From the NCBI GenBank assembly GCA_947172645.1, contig CAMWBY010000017.1:1-64000 (forward strand): 64,000 nt of DNA, written 5' to 3'. Numbering within the stretch: the first letter of the stretch is position 1; every line of letters begins with the position of its first letter. The notes below the pieces were generated by a model. That model ran no database searches. It saw nothing but the letters and a program-made list of their open reading frames with translations, and was not told where the DNA came from. This DNA is from an uncultured Lachnospiraceae bacterium (GTDB lineage Bacteria > Bacillota > Clostridia > Lachnospirales > Lachnospiraceae). The position numbers were made by a program, and so were the translations under genes. Shown here piece by piece: positions 18,621 to 26,830 of this stretch.

Positions 18621-19322
18621 TCACAATCTCCTGCGCTTTGCCGTCTGCTCCTGCTCAAGCCGAAGCTGCCGGATAATGGATTTCTCCTGATTGTCTATAT
18701 GAAGCCTTGCGGCCTTGGCGGCATTTTCTTTATCCCGCCTGACAATACTCTCGTATATCATTCTATGCTCGTCAACCAGGTTGTCATGACGGCTTTCATC
18801 TTTAATATATTCAAAACGATACCGGTACATCTGTTCCGACAGATTATTAATCAGCTGAATTAAGCGCTTATTCCCCGTGGCACGGACGATAATATCATGG
18901 AATGCCACGTCCGCCCCCGCAATCGTGGTCACATCTTTACTCTGGGCTGCACGTTCAAATTCATCACATGCCTTCCCAAGCTGTTTCTCCTCCTCTGCAC
19001 TGATTCTGTCACATGCCAGCTCCACGCAGAGTGCGTCCAGCGCCCGTCGTACCTCCAACACATCTTTTAAGCTCTTTTCCGTAATCTGCGCTACCTCTGC
19101 TCCGCGGCGCGGAATCATGATGACAAGCCCTTCCAGTTCCAGTTTACGGATAGCTTCCCTAATCGGCGTCCGGCTGACCCCCAACCGGTTCGCCAAATGA
19201 ATCTCCATCAGGCGTTCGCCCGGTTTCAATTCTCCCGTCAGGATTGCTTTTCGCAGCGTGTTGAACACAACATCCCGCAGGGGAAGAAATTCATCCATCG
19301 TTACCTCAAAATTATCTCCCAT
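18621..19322 (-). CDS. GntR family regulator, FadR (FCD) type
   Basis: 233 residues. N-terminal winged helix (LRKAILTGELKPGERLMEIHLANRLGVSRTPIREAIRKLELEGLV) and C-terminal FCD effector domain with metal or ligand histidines (ADVAFHDIIVRATGN, DEHRMIYESIVRRD). This subfamily binds carboxylic acids and represses nearby genes. It sits 62 nt after ispE in the same direction; its target is not evident. Ribosome site AGAAGGG. Confidence 0.92.
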   Translation of the reverse strand: MGDNFEVTMDEFLPLRDVVFNTLRKAILTGELKPGERLMEIHLANRLGVSRTPIREAIRKLELEGLVIMIPRRGAEVAQITEKSLKDVLEVRRALDALCVELACDRISAEEEKQLGKACDEFERAAQSKDVTTIAGADVAFHDIIVRATGNKRLIQLINNLSEQMYRYRFEYIKDESRHDNLVDEHRMIYESIVRRDKENAAKAARLHIDNQEKSIIRQLRLEQEQTAKRRRL

Positions 19323-19383
19323 ACATATACCCTTCTCTGAACTCCCGTTTTTACACTTTAACTCTCAATGCTCCCCTTACTTT

Positions 19384-20274
19384 TCATAAACCGCCCTCAC
19401 CTGTGCCGCCATGGAACACCGTCACAAAAACCTGCCCTGCAAGCCGTCTCTCCCGAACAGCGCAGGCTGCTTTCTCGGCGTCATCTTTTTGCGTAAACAT
19501 GCCAAACACCGTCGGGCCGCTTCCGCTCATCAGCGCGTTTTCTGCCCCCTGTTCCCGCAGCAGCCCCTTCAGCCTGCCAATCACCGGATATTCCTTCTCG
19601 GTGACAGTCTCAAGCACATTGCCTAACCGTTCCGTTATCCCTTTCAGGCTTCCGTCATAAAGCGCCCGGACCATACCGTCTATATCAGGATGCTCCGTCA
19701 GCGTATCCGCATGAAGGTTCCCATACACAAAGGCAGTAGATACGTCTATATCAGGTTTCGCCACCACAAGGAAACATTCCGGCGGTGCAGGCAGCGGCGT
19801 CAGTATCTCGCCGATTCCTTCCGACAGCATTGTGCCGCCCACAAGACAATAGGGGATATCCGCCCCTAGCCTGACGCCCAATTGCTGTAACTCCTGTATA
19901 GAATAACCCATCTGGAAAAGTTCATTCAGCCCGCGCATCGTGGCAGCCGCATCGGAACTTCCCCCCGCCATGCCCGCCGCGATAGGAATCCTCTTCTCCA
20001 ACGTAATCCTGACCCCTGGCGCAATCCCTTGTTCTTGAAATAGAAGTTCCACCGCCCTGTACACCAAGTTTCCCTTGTCTACAGGAAGAGTTTTGCACGC
20101 CGTACATATCTCTATCCCTGGCCGGGATATCTTCTCAAACGACAGGTCATCGCATATATCCACCGTCTGCATGACCATCTTGACCTCGTGATAACCGTCT
20201 TGTCTGCGCCGCAGCACATCCAGTCCGATATTAATCTTTGCGTATGCTTTCTGCGTAGTCATTTCCAAACTCAT
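19384..20274 (-). CDS. ispE: 4-diphosphocytidyl-2-C-methyl-D-erythritol kinase
   Basis: 296 residues from the ATG at 20274, preceded by GGCGGG. The 53 extra N-terminal residues in the ORF track are unlikely because a strong promoter (next entry) lies inside them. GHMP kinase of the MEP isoprenoid pathway: N-terminal AYAKINIGLDVLRRRQDGYHE, ATP loop PIAAGMAGGSSDAAA and C-terminal MSGSGPTVFGMF. It phosphorylates CDP-methylerythritol. Confidence 0.95.
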   Translation of the reverse strand: MSLEMTTQKAYAKINIGLDVLRRRQDGYHEVKMVMQTVDICDDLSFEKISRPGIEICTACKTLPVDKGNLVYRAVELLFQEQGIAPGVRITLEKRIPIAAGMAGGSSDAAATMRGLNELFQMGYSIQELQQLGVRLGADIPYCLVGGTMLSEGIGEILTPLPAPPECFLVVAKPDIDVSTAFVYGNLHADTLTEHPDIDGMVRALYDGSLKGITERLGNVLETVTEKEYPVIGRLKGLLREQGAENALMSGSGPTVFGMFTQKDDAEKAACAVRERRLAGQVFVTVFHGGTGEGGL

Positions 20275-20346
20275 GGGAAGTCCCGCCTTTCTTGCCTCGT
20301 CTGTCCATCTCACGGATTGCATTTTGTATACAATAATGATATATAA

Positions 20347-20376
20347 ATTATATCTAATAAAACCACTCTTCGTCAA
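20347..20376 (-). promoter_or_regulatory. Sigma-A promoter of ispE
   Basis: Minus strand TTGACG, 18-bp spacer, TATAAT. It predicts a start near 20340, which rules out the upstream part of the track ORF as coding in this transcript. Confidence 0.7.
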
Positions 20377-20509
20377 GAGCGGCATTTTACACTTGCTATA
20401 ATCAATCATTACAAAGCCTCCTGACAACGGCAAAACCTAAGGTACACACATATTGTAATAAACGGGAACATTTTTGACATAAAAAGCCCAGGGAACCGCA
20501 AAAAAATAA

Positions 20510-20575
20510 GAGATGAACCTAATTTTTCCAGGCAGATGTTACGATATAATAGGTAGAAGCGGGGACATATCCCCA
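20510..20575 (+). promoter_or_regulatory. Leader of the 204-residue protein with a possible sigma-D-like promoter
   Basis: TAAT, 16 bp, TACGATAT resembles the flagellar sigma-D pattern (TAAA, 15 bp, GCCGATAA) at a 6-of-8 level in the -10. A GGGGA-CATA-TCCCC palindrome follows at 20561-20574. The rest of the 350-bp gap holds only the ispE promoter. Confidence 0.25.
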
Positions 20576-20623
20576 ATATGCAACCAAAAACAAATAATGA
20601 ATAAATTCCAAGGAGGGATACCC

Positions 20624-21238
20624 ATGAGCGTAAACGGAGTTACAAGTGCAACAAGTGCTTATGATGTCTATCAGGCAAACCAATCCACTGCCGGAAAGGT
20701 AAATGAAGAAAACAAAACCAACGCTTCCGAAGATAAGAAGGAATCGGGTGTTGTCTATGAGCCGTCTACAGACACAGCTAACAAGACTGGCAAGACCTAC
20801 ACACAGAACACCAACTTAGTAAATAAAATGAAAGCGGACGCTGAGGCGCATGCACAGCAGCTGCAGAACATTGTACAGCAGTTGATGACCAAGCAGGGAC
20901 AGACTTACAACAGTGCCAACGGTATCTGGTCTTTCCTGGCAAGCGGCGAATTTACGGTAGATGCCGCTACCAAGGCACAGGCTGAGAAAGATATCGCTGA
21001 GGACGGTTACTGGGGCGTTGAGCAGACATCTGACAGAATCATCGATTTTGCAAATGCATTGACCGGAGGCGACCCGGACAAAATCGAAGAGATGCGCGAT
21101 GCCTTCAAGAAAGGCTACAAGCAGGCTGAGAAGACATGGGGCGGACAGCTTCCTGATATCTCGCAGAAAACTTACGATGCTGTCATGCAGAAATTTGACA
21201 AGATGGCTGAGGAAGCCGGACTTACAACAACAAACTAA
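20624..21238 (+). CDS. Uncharacterised Gln/Lys-rich protein, possibly flagellum-related
   Basis: 204 residues starting at the ATG after AAGGAGGGATACCC, one of the strongest ribosome sites here; the track start is 37 codons too early. No signal peptide or membrane helix. A low-complexity Asn/Thr/Lys N terminus (1-65) is followed by a helical part (QQLQNIVQQLMTKQGQTY) and a conserved-looking C-terminal block (EDGYWGVEQTSDRIIDFANALTGGDPDKIEEM). The C-terminal block resembles an uncharacterised domain I associate with flagellar proteins, but I am not sure. Strong terminator follows. Confidence 0.75.
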   Translation: MSVNGVTSATSAYDVYQANQSTAGKVNEENKTNASEDKKESGVVYEPSTDTANKTGKTYTQNTNLVNKMKADAEAHAQQLQNIVQQLMTKQGQTYNSANGIWSFLASGEFTVDAATKAQAEKDIAEDGYWGVEQTSDRIIDFANALTGGDPDKIEEMRDAFKKGYKQAEKTWGGQLPDISQKTYDAVMQKFDKMAEEAGLTTTN

Positions 21239-21269
21239 AATCTAAGCTCTTTCATAAAGGCACTACAGA

Positions 21270-21297
21270 AAGCCAGGTTTCCGGACCTGGCTTTTAT
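21270..21297 (+). terminator. Strong intrinsic terminator
   Basis: AAGCCAGGT, 6-nt loop, ACCTGGCTTTTATT, 32 nt after the stop of the 204-residue protein. Confidence 0.9.
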
Positions 21298-21452
21298 TAT
21301 GTGTTCGCCCGCTTTTTTATTAACAAGTAGCTATTGCTCTATAAATAAGGTATACTGTCCTTATCGGGGTCCGCATACTGAGATATCCCGGTATACTGGC
21401 CTACAGGCACTCTGACAACACAAGAACACAATGCTTCGGAATGGAGGAAAAG

Positions 21453-23471
21453 ATGATTCACAACAGTAAAGTACATAAAATCTTATACGGCGGCGACTAT
21501 AACCCAGAGCAGTGGCCGCAGGAGACGTGGGAAGAAGACATGCGCATATTAAAGCTTGCGCACATCGACGTTGTCACGCTGAACGTGTTTAGCTGGGCGG
21601 CGTTGCAGCCCTCGGAAAACACCTACTGTTTCGACAAATTAGACAAAATCATAGAAACCGTAACGAAACACGGCATGAAAATCTGCCTTGCCACTTCCAC
21701 GGGCGCACATCCGGCATGGATGGCGCGCAAATACCCTGATATCCTCAGGACAGATTTTCACGGTATGAAACACAAATTCGGCAGCCGCCACAACTCCTGT
21801 CCGAACAGTCCGACCTACCGCAAATATTCCACAATGCTTGCGCAGAAGCTTGCCGAACGCTACAAATCCTGTGACAATATCGTAGCCTGGCATATCTCCA
21901 ACGAATATGGCGGCGAGTGTTACTGTGAAAACTGTGAGCGCGCCTTCCGCGTATGGTTAAAGGACAAATATAAAACCATCGACGCAGTCAACGAGGCATG
22001 GGACACCGCTTTCTGGGGTCATACTTTCTATGATTTTGAAGACATCGTCCTGCCTAATATGCTGTCCGAGCATTTCGCGGAAAACAGAACCACCTTCCAG
22101 GGAATTTCCTTAGACTATAGGAGATTCAATTCGGAAAGCATCTTAGACTGTTTCCGCCTGGAATATGATACGGTACATGCCATCACGCCGGACATTCCGA
22201 TTACCACCAATCTGATGGGCGCCTATCAGCCTCTGGACTACCAGATGTGGGCAAAATATATGGATTTCGTCTCCTGGGATAACTACCCGTCATACGACGC
22301 CGTCCCGGAAAACGCCGCCCTGAACCATGACCTGATGCGCGGTTTAAAGCAAGGTATGCCCTTCGCCCTGATGGAGCAGACTCCCAGCGTCACCAACTGG
22401 CATCCGTATTGCGCTCTGAAACGTCCCGGCGTCATGCGTCTGTGGAGTTATCAGGCGGTGGCGCACGGCGCAGACACGGTCATGTTTTTCCAACTCAAGC
22501 GCAGCATTGGAGCATGTGAGAAATACCACGGCGCGGTAATCGACCACGCCTGCCATGAGAATACCCGTGTATTCCGCGAGGTAGCCGAACTAGGCGCGGA
22601 ACTTGAAAAGATTGGAGCCTTGACATTAGGCGCCAGGACAGGCGCTAAGGCTGCCATCGTCTTCGACTGGGATAACTGGTGGGCAATCCACTATTCGGCA
22701 GGCCCAAGCGTCAACCTGGACTACTGCAACGAAATACTAGACTATTACAAGGCATTTAACAACTTGAATATTCCCGTTGACATCATCGGCACAGACGACG
22801 ATGTGTCCGGCTACTCTTTCGTCGCCGCCCCGGTGCTGTATATGGTAAAACCCGGATACGATGAAAAAATACGCCGTTTCGTCCAGAACGGCGGACGTTT
22901 CCTGACTACTTTCTTCAGCGGGTATGTGGATGACCACGACTTAGTCACCACAGGCGGCTATCCAGGCAAGCTGCGGGATATCCTTGGTATCTGGGTGGAA
23001 GAAGAAGACGCCCTTCCCGAAGAGGCGCACAACAACTTTACTTATAAAGGCATTACTTATCCTGCCAAGATGCTCTGCGACCTGCTGCACACCGAGAATG
23101 CGCAGTCGCTGTGCGCCTATGAACAGGATTTCTATGCCGGTATGCCTGTAGTGACCCGCAACACTTTCGGGGACGGCGCCGCCTACTATGTCGCCACAAG
23201 CTCCGACGCCGGTTTCTACCGTACCATCATCAAAGATATCTGCGAAGAGTCAGGCATCCGCCCGCTTATCGACACACCGGACTGCATAGAGGTAACCGAA
23301 CGCAGCAATGCAAATGGCACATTCCTCTTCTTCCTGAACCATGATAGCCAAGAACATGACATAACGCTAAACTTCGCCGGAAAAGATATCCTGAAAGACG
23401 CCGTATATGGGGACGGAGATATCTTGCGTCTGCCTGCAAAAGATGTGGCGATTATACAAAAACGGGCATAG
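21453..23471 (+). CDS. GH42 beta-galactosidase
   Basis: 672 residues from the ATG that follows GGAGGAAAAG. GH42 architecture: TIM barrel (about 1-390), trimerisation domain (about 390-600) and a small beta-sandwich. N-terminal GGDYNPEQWP is diagnostic. The acid/base Glu lies in WHISNEYGGECYC and the nucleophile Glu in FALMEQTPS. The metal-binding Cys cluster (CYCENCERAF) is present. No signal peptide, so it acts in the cytoplasm on imported oligosaccharides. First gene of GH42-GH29-regulator, all on the plus strand. Confidence 0.95.
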   Translation: MIHNSKVHKILYGGDYNPEQWPQETWEEDMRILKLAHIDVVTLNVFSWAALQPSENTYCFDKLDKIIETVTKHGMKICLATSTGAHPAWMARKYPDILRTDFHGMKHKFGSRHNSCPNSPTYRKYSTMLAQKLAERYKSCDNIVAWHISNEYGGECYCENCERAFRVWLKDKYKTIDAVNEAWDTAFWGHTFYDFEDIVLPNMLSEHFAENRTTFQGISLDYRRFNSESILDCFRLEYDTVHAITPDIPITTNLMGAYQPLDYQMWAKYMDFVSWDNYPSYDAVPENAALNHDLMRGLKQGMPFALMEQTPSVTNWHPYCALKRPGVMRLWSYQAVAHGADTVMFFQLKRSIGACEKYHGAVIDHACHENTRVFREVAELGAELEKIGALTLGARTGAKAAIVFDWDNWWAIHYSAGPSVNLDYCNEILDYYKAFNNLNIPVDIIGTDDDVSGYSFVAAPVLYMVKPGYDEKIRRFVQNGGRFLTTFFSGYVDDHDLVTTGGYPGKLRDILGIWVEEEDALPEEAHNNFTYKGITYPAKMLCDLLHTENAQSLCAYEQDFYAGMPVVTRNTFGDGAAYYVATSSDAGFYRTIIKDICEESGIRPLIDTPDCIEVTERSNANGTFLFFLNHDSQEHDITLNFAGKDILKDAVYGDGDILRLPAKDVAIIQKRA

Positions 23472-23500
23472 CTCGTTTACCAAAAAGGAGTGGTAACGCA
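23459..23500 (+). promoter_or_regulatory. GH42-GH29 junction hairpins
   Basis: ACGGGC-ATA-GCTCGT overlaps the GH42 stop codon and resembles the hairpin at 11997-12011. TTACC and GGTAA then pair around AAAAAGGAGT, so the ribosome site of the fucosidase lies in a loop. Confidence 0.3.
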
Positions 23501-24988
23501 ATGTTTAAAATAACAGACAAAAGACAATACCTTGCACAAATCGACGAAGTAAACGCCAAAGGGGCTTTCCACGATGACTGGGCTTCCCTGACAGGTTTCG
23601 AAATTCCCCATTGGTACACACAGGCGAAATTCGGCATCTTTGTCCACTGGGGGCTTTACAGCGTACCTGCCTTCGCAAATGAGTGGTATTCCCGGAATAT
23701 GTACGTACAAGGCTCTCCCGAGTACGAGCACCATATCAAGACTTACGGGCCACACAAAGACTTCGGATACAAGGATTTCATCCCGCTTTTTACGGCGGAA
23801 AAATTCGACCCCGATTACTGGGCGGAAACCTTCGCCGCCGCAGGTGCGAAATATATCGTGCCGGTGGCCGAACACCATGACGGCTTCCAGATGTACCAGA
23901 GCGACCTTTCTGTCTACAATGCAGCGCAGATGGGGCCGAAACGTGATATTCTGGGAGAACTGAAAACCGCGTTTGAGAAAAAGGGACTGGTCTTCGGGAC
24001 TTCCTCCCACCGTGCGGAGCACCATTGGTTTATGGGGCATGGCAAAAACTTCGACAGCGACATCAAAGAGCCACTGCAGTGCGGTGATTTCTACTGGCCC
24101 GCACAGAAAGAACAGCCTGACCATCAGGACCTTTTTGCCAAACCGTATCCCGACAAGGAGTTTTTGGAGGACTGGCTGTGCCGCACCTGCGAAATTATTG
24201 ACCGTTATCAGCCAAGGGTCATCTACTTCGACTGGTGGATTCAGCATGAAGCATACAAGCCTTATCTGCGCAAAATCGCGGCCTATTATTATAACCGCGG
24301 CTTAGAGTGGGGCGCGCCTACCGCCGTCTGTTATAAATATGACGCTATGGCATTCGGCAGCGGGATTGTGGACGTGGAACGGGGCAAGTTCACTTCCTCC
24401 CAACCTTATCATTGGCAGACCGACACCGCTGTGGCGCGCAATTCGTGGTGCCATACCACCTCTCTGGATTATAAGAGCAGCAACGAGCTTCTCTGCTACC
24501 TGATAGACGTAGTGAGCAAAAACGGCAACCTTCTTCTGAATGTGGGACCGAAGGCGGACGGTTCTTTTGCACAGGAAGACTTGGACATCCTGCACGATAT
24601 AGGGAACTGGCTTTCCGTCAACGGAGAAGCCGTCTACCATGCAAAGCCTTGGCGTTATGCGGCGGAGGGGCCGACACAGGAAACAGACGGCCCGTTCAGC
24701 GACGCAGCGCCCACCCTTTATACCAGTGAAGATTTCCGCTTTACCGCAGGAAACGGCTCAATCTATGCGGCCTGCCTGCGCTACCCAGAAAGCGGTTCGC
24801 TAACCATCCGCTCCATGGCGAAACTGACAGATGAAGGCGGCCCGAATTTCCAGGGTATTATCCGCGACGTATCCGTGCTCGGTTTTGAGGAAAAACCTGC
24901 CTATCGTGTCGACGGGGAGGGTATGCATATCACAACTAAAACCATCCACAGCAAGTTCCCTGTGGTCATAAAGATTCAAGTGGAGTAA
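23501..24988 (+). CDS. GH29 alpha-L-fucosidase
   Basis: 495 residues. N-terminal GH29 barrel with KFGIFVHWGLYSVPAFANEWY, VAEHHDGFQMY and the nucleophile Asp in VIYFDWWIQH; the C-terminal part is a beta-sandwich. Retaining exo-fucosidase; linkage specificity cannot be read from the sequence. No signal peptide, so intracellular. It starts 29 nt after GH42 with an AAAGGAG site and is surely in the same operon. Confidence 0.95.
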   Translation: MFKITDKRQYLAQIDEVNAKGAFHDDWASLTGFEIPHWYTQAKFGIFVHWGLYSVPAFANEWYSRNMYVQGSPEYEHHIKTYGPHKDFGYKDFIPLFTAEKFDPDYWAETFAAAGAKYIVPVAEHHDGFQMYQSDLSVYNAAQMGPKRDILGELKTAFEKKGLVFGTSSHRAEHHWFMGHGKNFDSDIKEPLQCGDFYWPAQKEQPDHQDLFAKPYPDKEFLEDWLCRTCEIIDRYQPRVIYFDWWIQHEAYKPYLRKIAAYYYNRGLEWGAPTAVCYKYDAMAFGSGIVDVERGKFTSSQPYHWQTDTAVARNSWCHTTSLDYKSSNELLCYLIDVVSKNGNLLLNVGPKADGSFAQEDLDILHDIGNWLSVNGEAVYHAKPWRYAAEGPTQETDGPFSDAAPTLYTSEDFRFTAGNGSIYAACLRYPESGSLTIRSMAKLTDEGGPNFQGIIRDVSVLGFEEKPAYRVDGEGMHITTKTIHSKFPVVIKIQVE

Positions 24989-25017
24989 AACCCGCACAAT
25001 CACCGCACGAAAGGAGC

Positions 25018-26670
25018 ATGACACTGCCGATGAACACAGAAATGGAAACATTATTGATTGCCGACGACGAAATCTCCATCCGAGAAGGACTACGATACAT
25101 CGTTGACTGGGATGAACTGGGGTTTTCCATATGCGGCGAAGCATCTAACGGGGAGGATGCCCTGAGACAGATTCTCGACTTGCATCCCTCCCTCGTCATG
25201 CTCGACGTCAAAATGCCCAAAATGAATGGCACAGAAGTTATCAGGCTCGCCAGGGAAGCCGGCTATCAGGGCAAATGCATTATCTTAAGCGGCTATTCCG
25301 ATTTCAAATATGCCCAGGAGGCTATCAGAAGCGGCGTCAGTTCCTATCTCACCAAGCCTATTGACGAAGAGGAGCTGACAGAAACCGTCTCCCAGATTAA
25401 GGAAGAACTCCTTCAGGAAAAAGAGCGTTCCTGCCATTTCGAGGCTTTCCAGACCAAGGCCAAAAACGCGGTGCTACACGAACTAATTACAGGCGGTCTC
25501 AACACCCCTCTCTCCGAGGAAGACATCGACCACTTTCATCTGCGTTCGGACGTGTATCAAATTGTACTTTGTGAAAATTTCCATACCCTGTCCGCTGCTG
25601 CGCCATACACTTTTGCAGAGCTTCTGCGGGTGACGAACCGGGACAACAATATATTTGACCACCTGGTAGTAGACCACAAAGACATCGTTCTGTTAAAAGG
25701 TTCTCTTGGCCTTAACAGACTTACCGATTTTCTGGAACGCTTTGAAGAGAATGCGCCGCAGGCGGGCAGCCCGTTGGAATCCATGTTCCTGGCTTATGGC
25801 AGGCCGGTCACTGCCTTAAACGATATATACCTATCCTACCAGGACGCATCCACGCTCTTAGACCGGCGTTTCTTCTGTGCACAGGAACAGCATGCCATAG
25901 GATACGATACGCTTCCGGATTTTGCTTCTCTGGCCGCCGCAGCTGCTCCTAATGCCGGTCATGTGCTTGACGAAACCGCATATTCCGCCTTGGCTGAACG
26001 CCTGACAGGTTATATACAATCCTATAACCGCAAAATGATGGTGGAATCCTTATCGGAATTAGAAAATACACTCCTGAAGGCGCCGTCCGGCATTGCAGAG
26101 ATTAAACTCTTCCTGACAGACCTGTACTTAAAAATCCGGGAAAACGTGAGCCGGAACTATGCCTCGCTGGAGATACCTTTTGCCGCCAATTCCACAGTAA
26201 TTGAATATATCGGAAACAGAAAATACCTTTACGAAATTATCCGTTTTCTCTCAGAACAGTTTGAAATGATTATGAACGCCATGGGGAACCCTTCCAGGGA
26301 TACGATTCTCGACGATGTCCTGTACTATATCGACCACAATTTCCGCAGCAATATCAAACTGGAAACCATCGCCCCGCTCTTTGGCTATAACAGCGCCTAT
26401 CTGGGGAAAATTTTCACTAAGTCGGCCGGGGAAAGCTTCAACTCCTATGTGGACCATAAACGGATTGAATATTCCAAACAGCTTCTTATCGAGAATAAGT
26501 TGAAAGTATACGAAATCGCCGAGCAGGCCGGCTACAAGAATGTAGACTATTTCCACAAGAAATTCAAGAAATATGTAGGGGAAAGCCCTGCCGAGTTCCG
26601 TAAAAGACAAGGTTTTGAGCCGGAGGCAGAAAAATACCCCCCCCCTCAAAAAATCCCGGCTAAAATATAG
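25018..26670 (+). CDS. YesN-type response regulator (CheY receiver plus AraC HTH)
   Basis: 550 residues. Receiver domain 1-125 with acidic pocket IADDE and phospho-acceptor Asp in VMLDVKMPKMNG; a long linker domain; two AraC-type helix-turn-helix motifs at the C terminus (LETIAPLFGYNSAYLGKIFTKSAGE, KVYEIAEQAGYKNVDYFHKKFKK). It activates sugar-uptake genes when phosphorylated by a YesM-type kinase; the likely partner is at 30625-32448. AAAGGAG sits one nt before the first ATG, so ATG at 25030 or 25042 may be used. Codons near the end contain a run of nine C. Confidence 0.93.
   Translation: MTLPMNTEMETLLIADDEISIREGLRYIVDWDELGFSICGEASNGEDALRQILDLHPSLVMLDVKMPKMNGTEVIRLAREAGYQGKCIILSGYSDFKYAQEAIRSGVSSYLTKPIDEEELTETVSQIKEELLQEKERSCHFEAFQTKAKNAVLHELITGGLNTPLSEEDIDHFHLRSDVYQIVLCENFHTLSAAAPYTFAELLRVTNRDNNIFDHLVVDHKDIVLLKGSLGLNRLTDFLERFEENAPQAGSPLESMFLAYGRPVTALNDIYLSYQDASTLLDRRFFCAQEQHAIGYDTLPDFASLAAAAAPNAGHVLDETAYSALAERLTGYIQSYNRKMMVESLSELENTLLKAPSGIAEIKLFLTDLYLKIRENVSRNYASLEIPFAANSTVIEYIGNRKYLYEIIRFLSEQFEMIMNAMGNPSRDTILDDVLYYIDHNFRSNIKLETIAPLFGYNSAYLGKIFTKSAGESFNSYVDHKRIEYSKQLLIENKLKVYEIAEQAGYKNVDYFHKKFKKYVGESPAEFRKRQGFEPEAEKYPPPQKIPAKI
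26637..26645 (+). repeat. Poly-C tract of nine in the regulator gene
   Basis: Nine consecutive C encode Pro-Pro-Pro about 10 codons before the stop. Slippage by one base would change only the C-terminal tail: +1 gives a stop after about six codons, -1 runs past the present stop. Confidence 0.85.
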
Positions 26671-26769
26671 ACGCCGCAACGCAATCTCCTATATAAAATT
26701 CTTCCCCTACTCGCCGCGCGCCCCGTGCGCCGCATTAGCGGCATATCTCATCTGCACGGGGCTGTGCAT

Positions 26770-26808
26770 AAAAAATGCCGTACCCATTTTACCGGTACGG
26801 CATTTTTT
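26770..26808. terminator. Strong bidirectional terminator
   Basis: AAAAAATGCCGTACC (26770-26784) pairs perfectly with GGTACGGCATTTTTT (26794-26808), between the convergent regulator and solute-binding protein genes. Confidence 0.92.
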
Positions 26809-26830
26809 AAACTCATACAGCGAATATTAC

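Noticed and set aside
20275-20433. N-terminal extension of IspE in the ORF track
   Set aside because: A near-consensus promoter lies inside it, and the family N terminus begins at AYAKINIGLDV.
23477-24247. 256-residue minus-strand ORF
   Set aside because: Antisense to the fucosidase gene.
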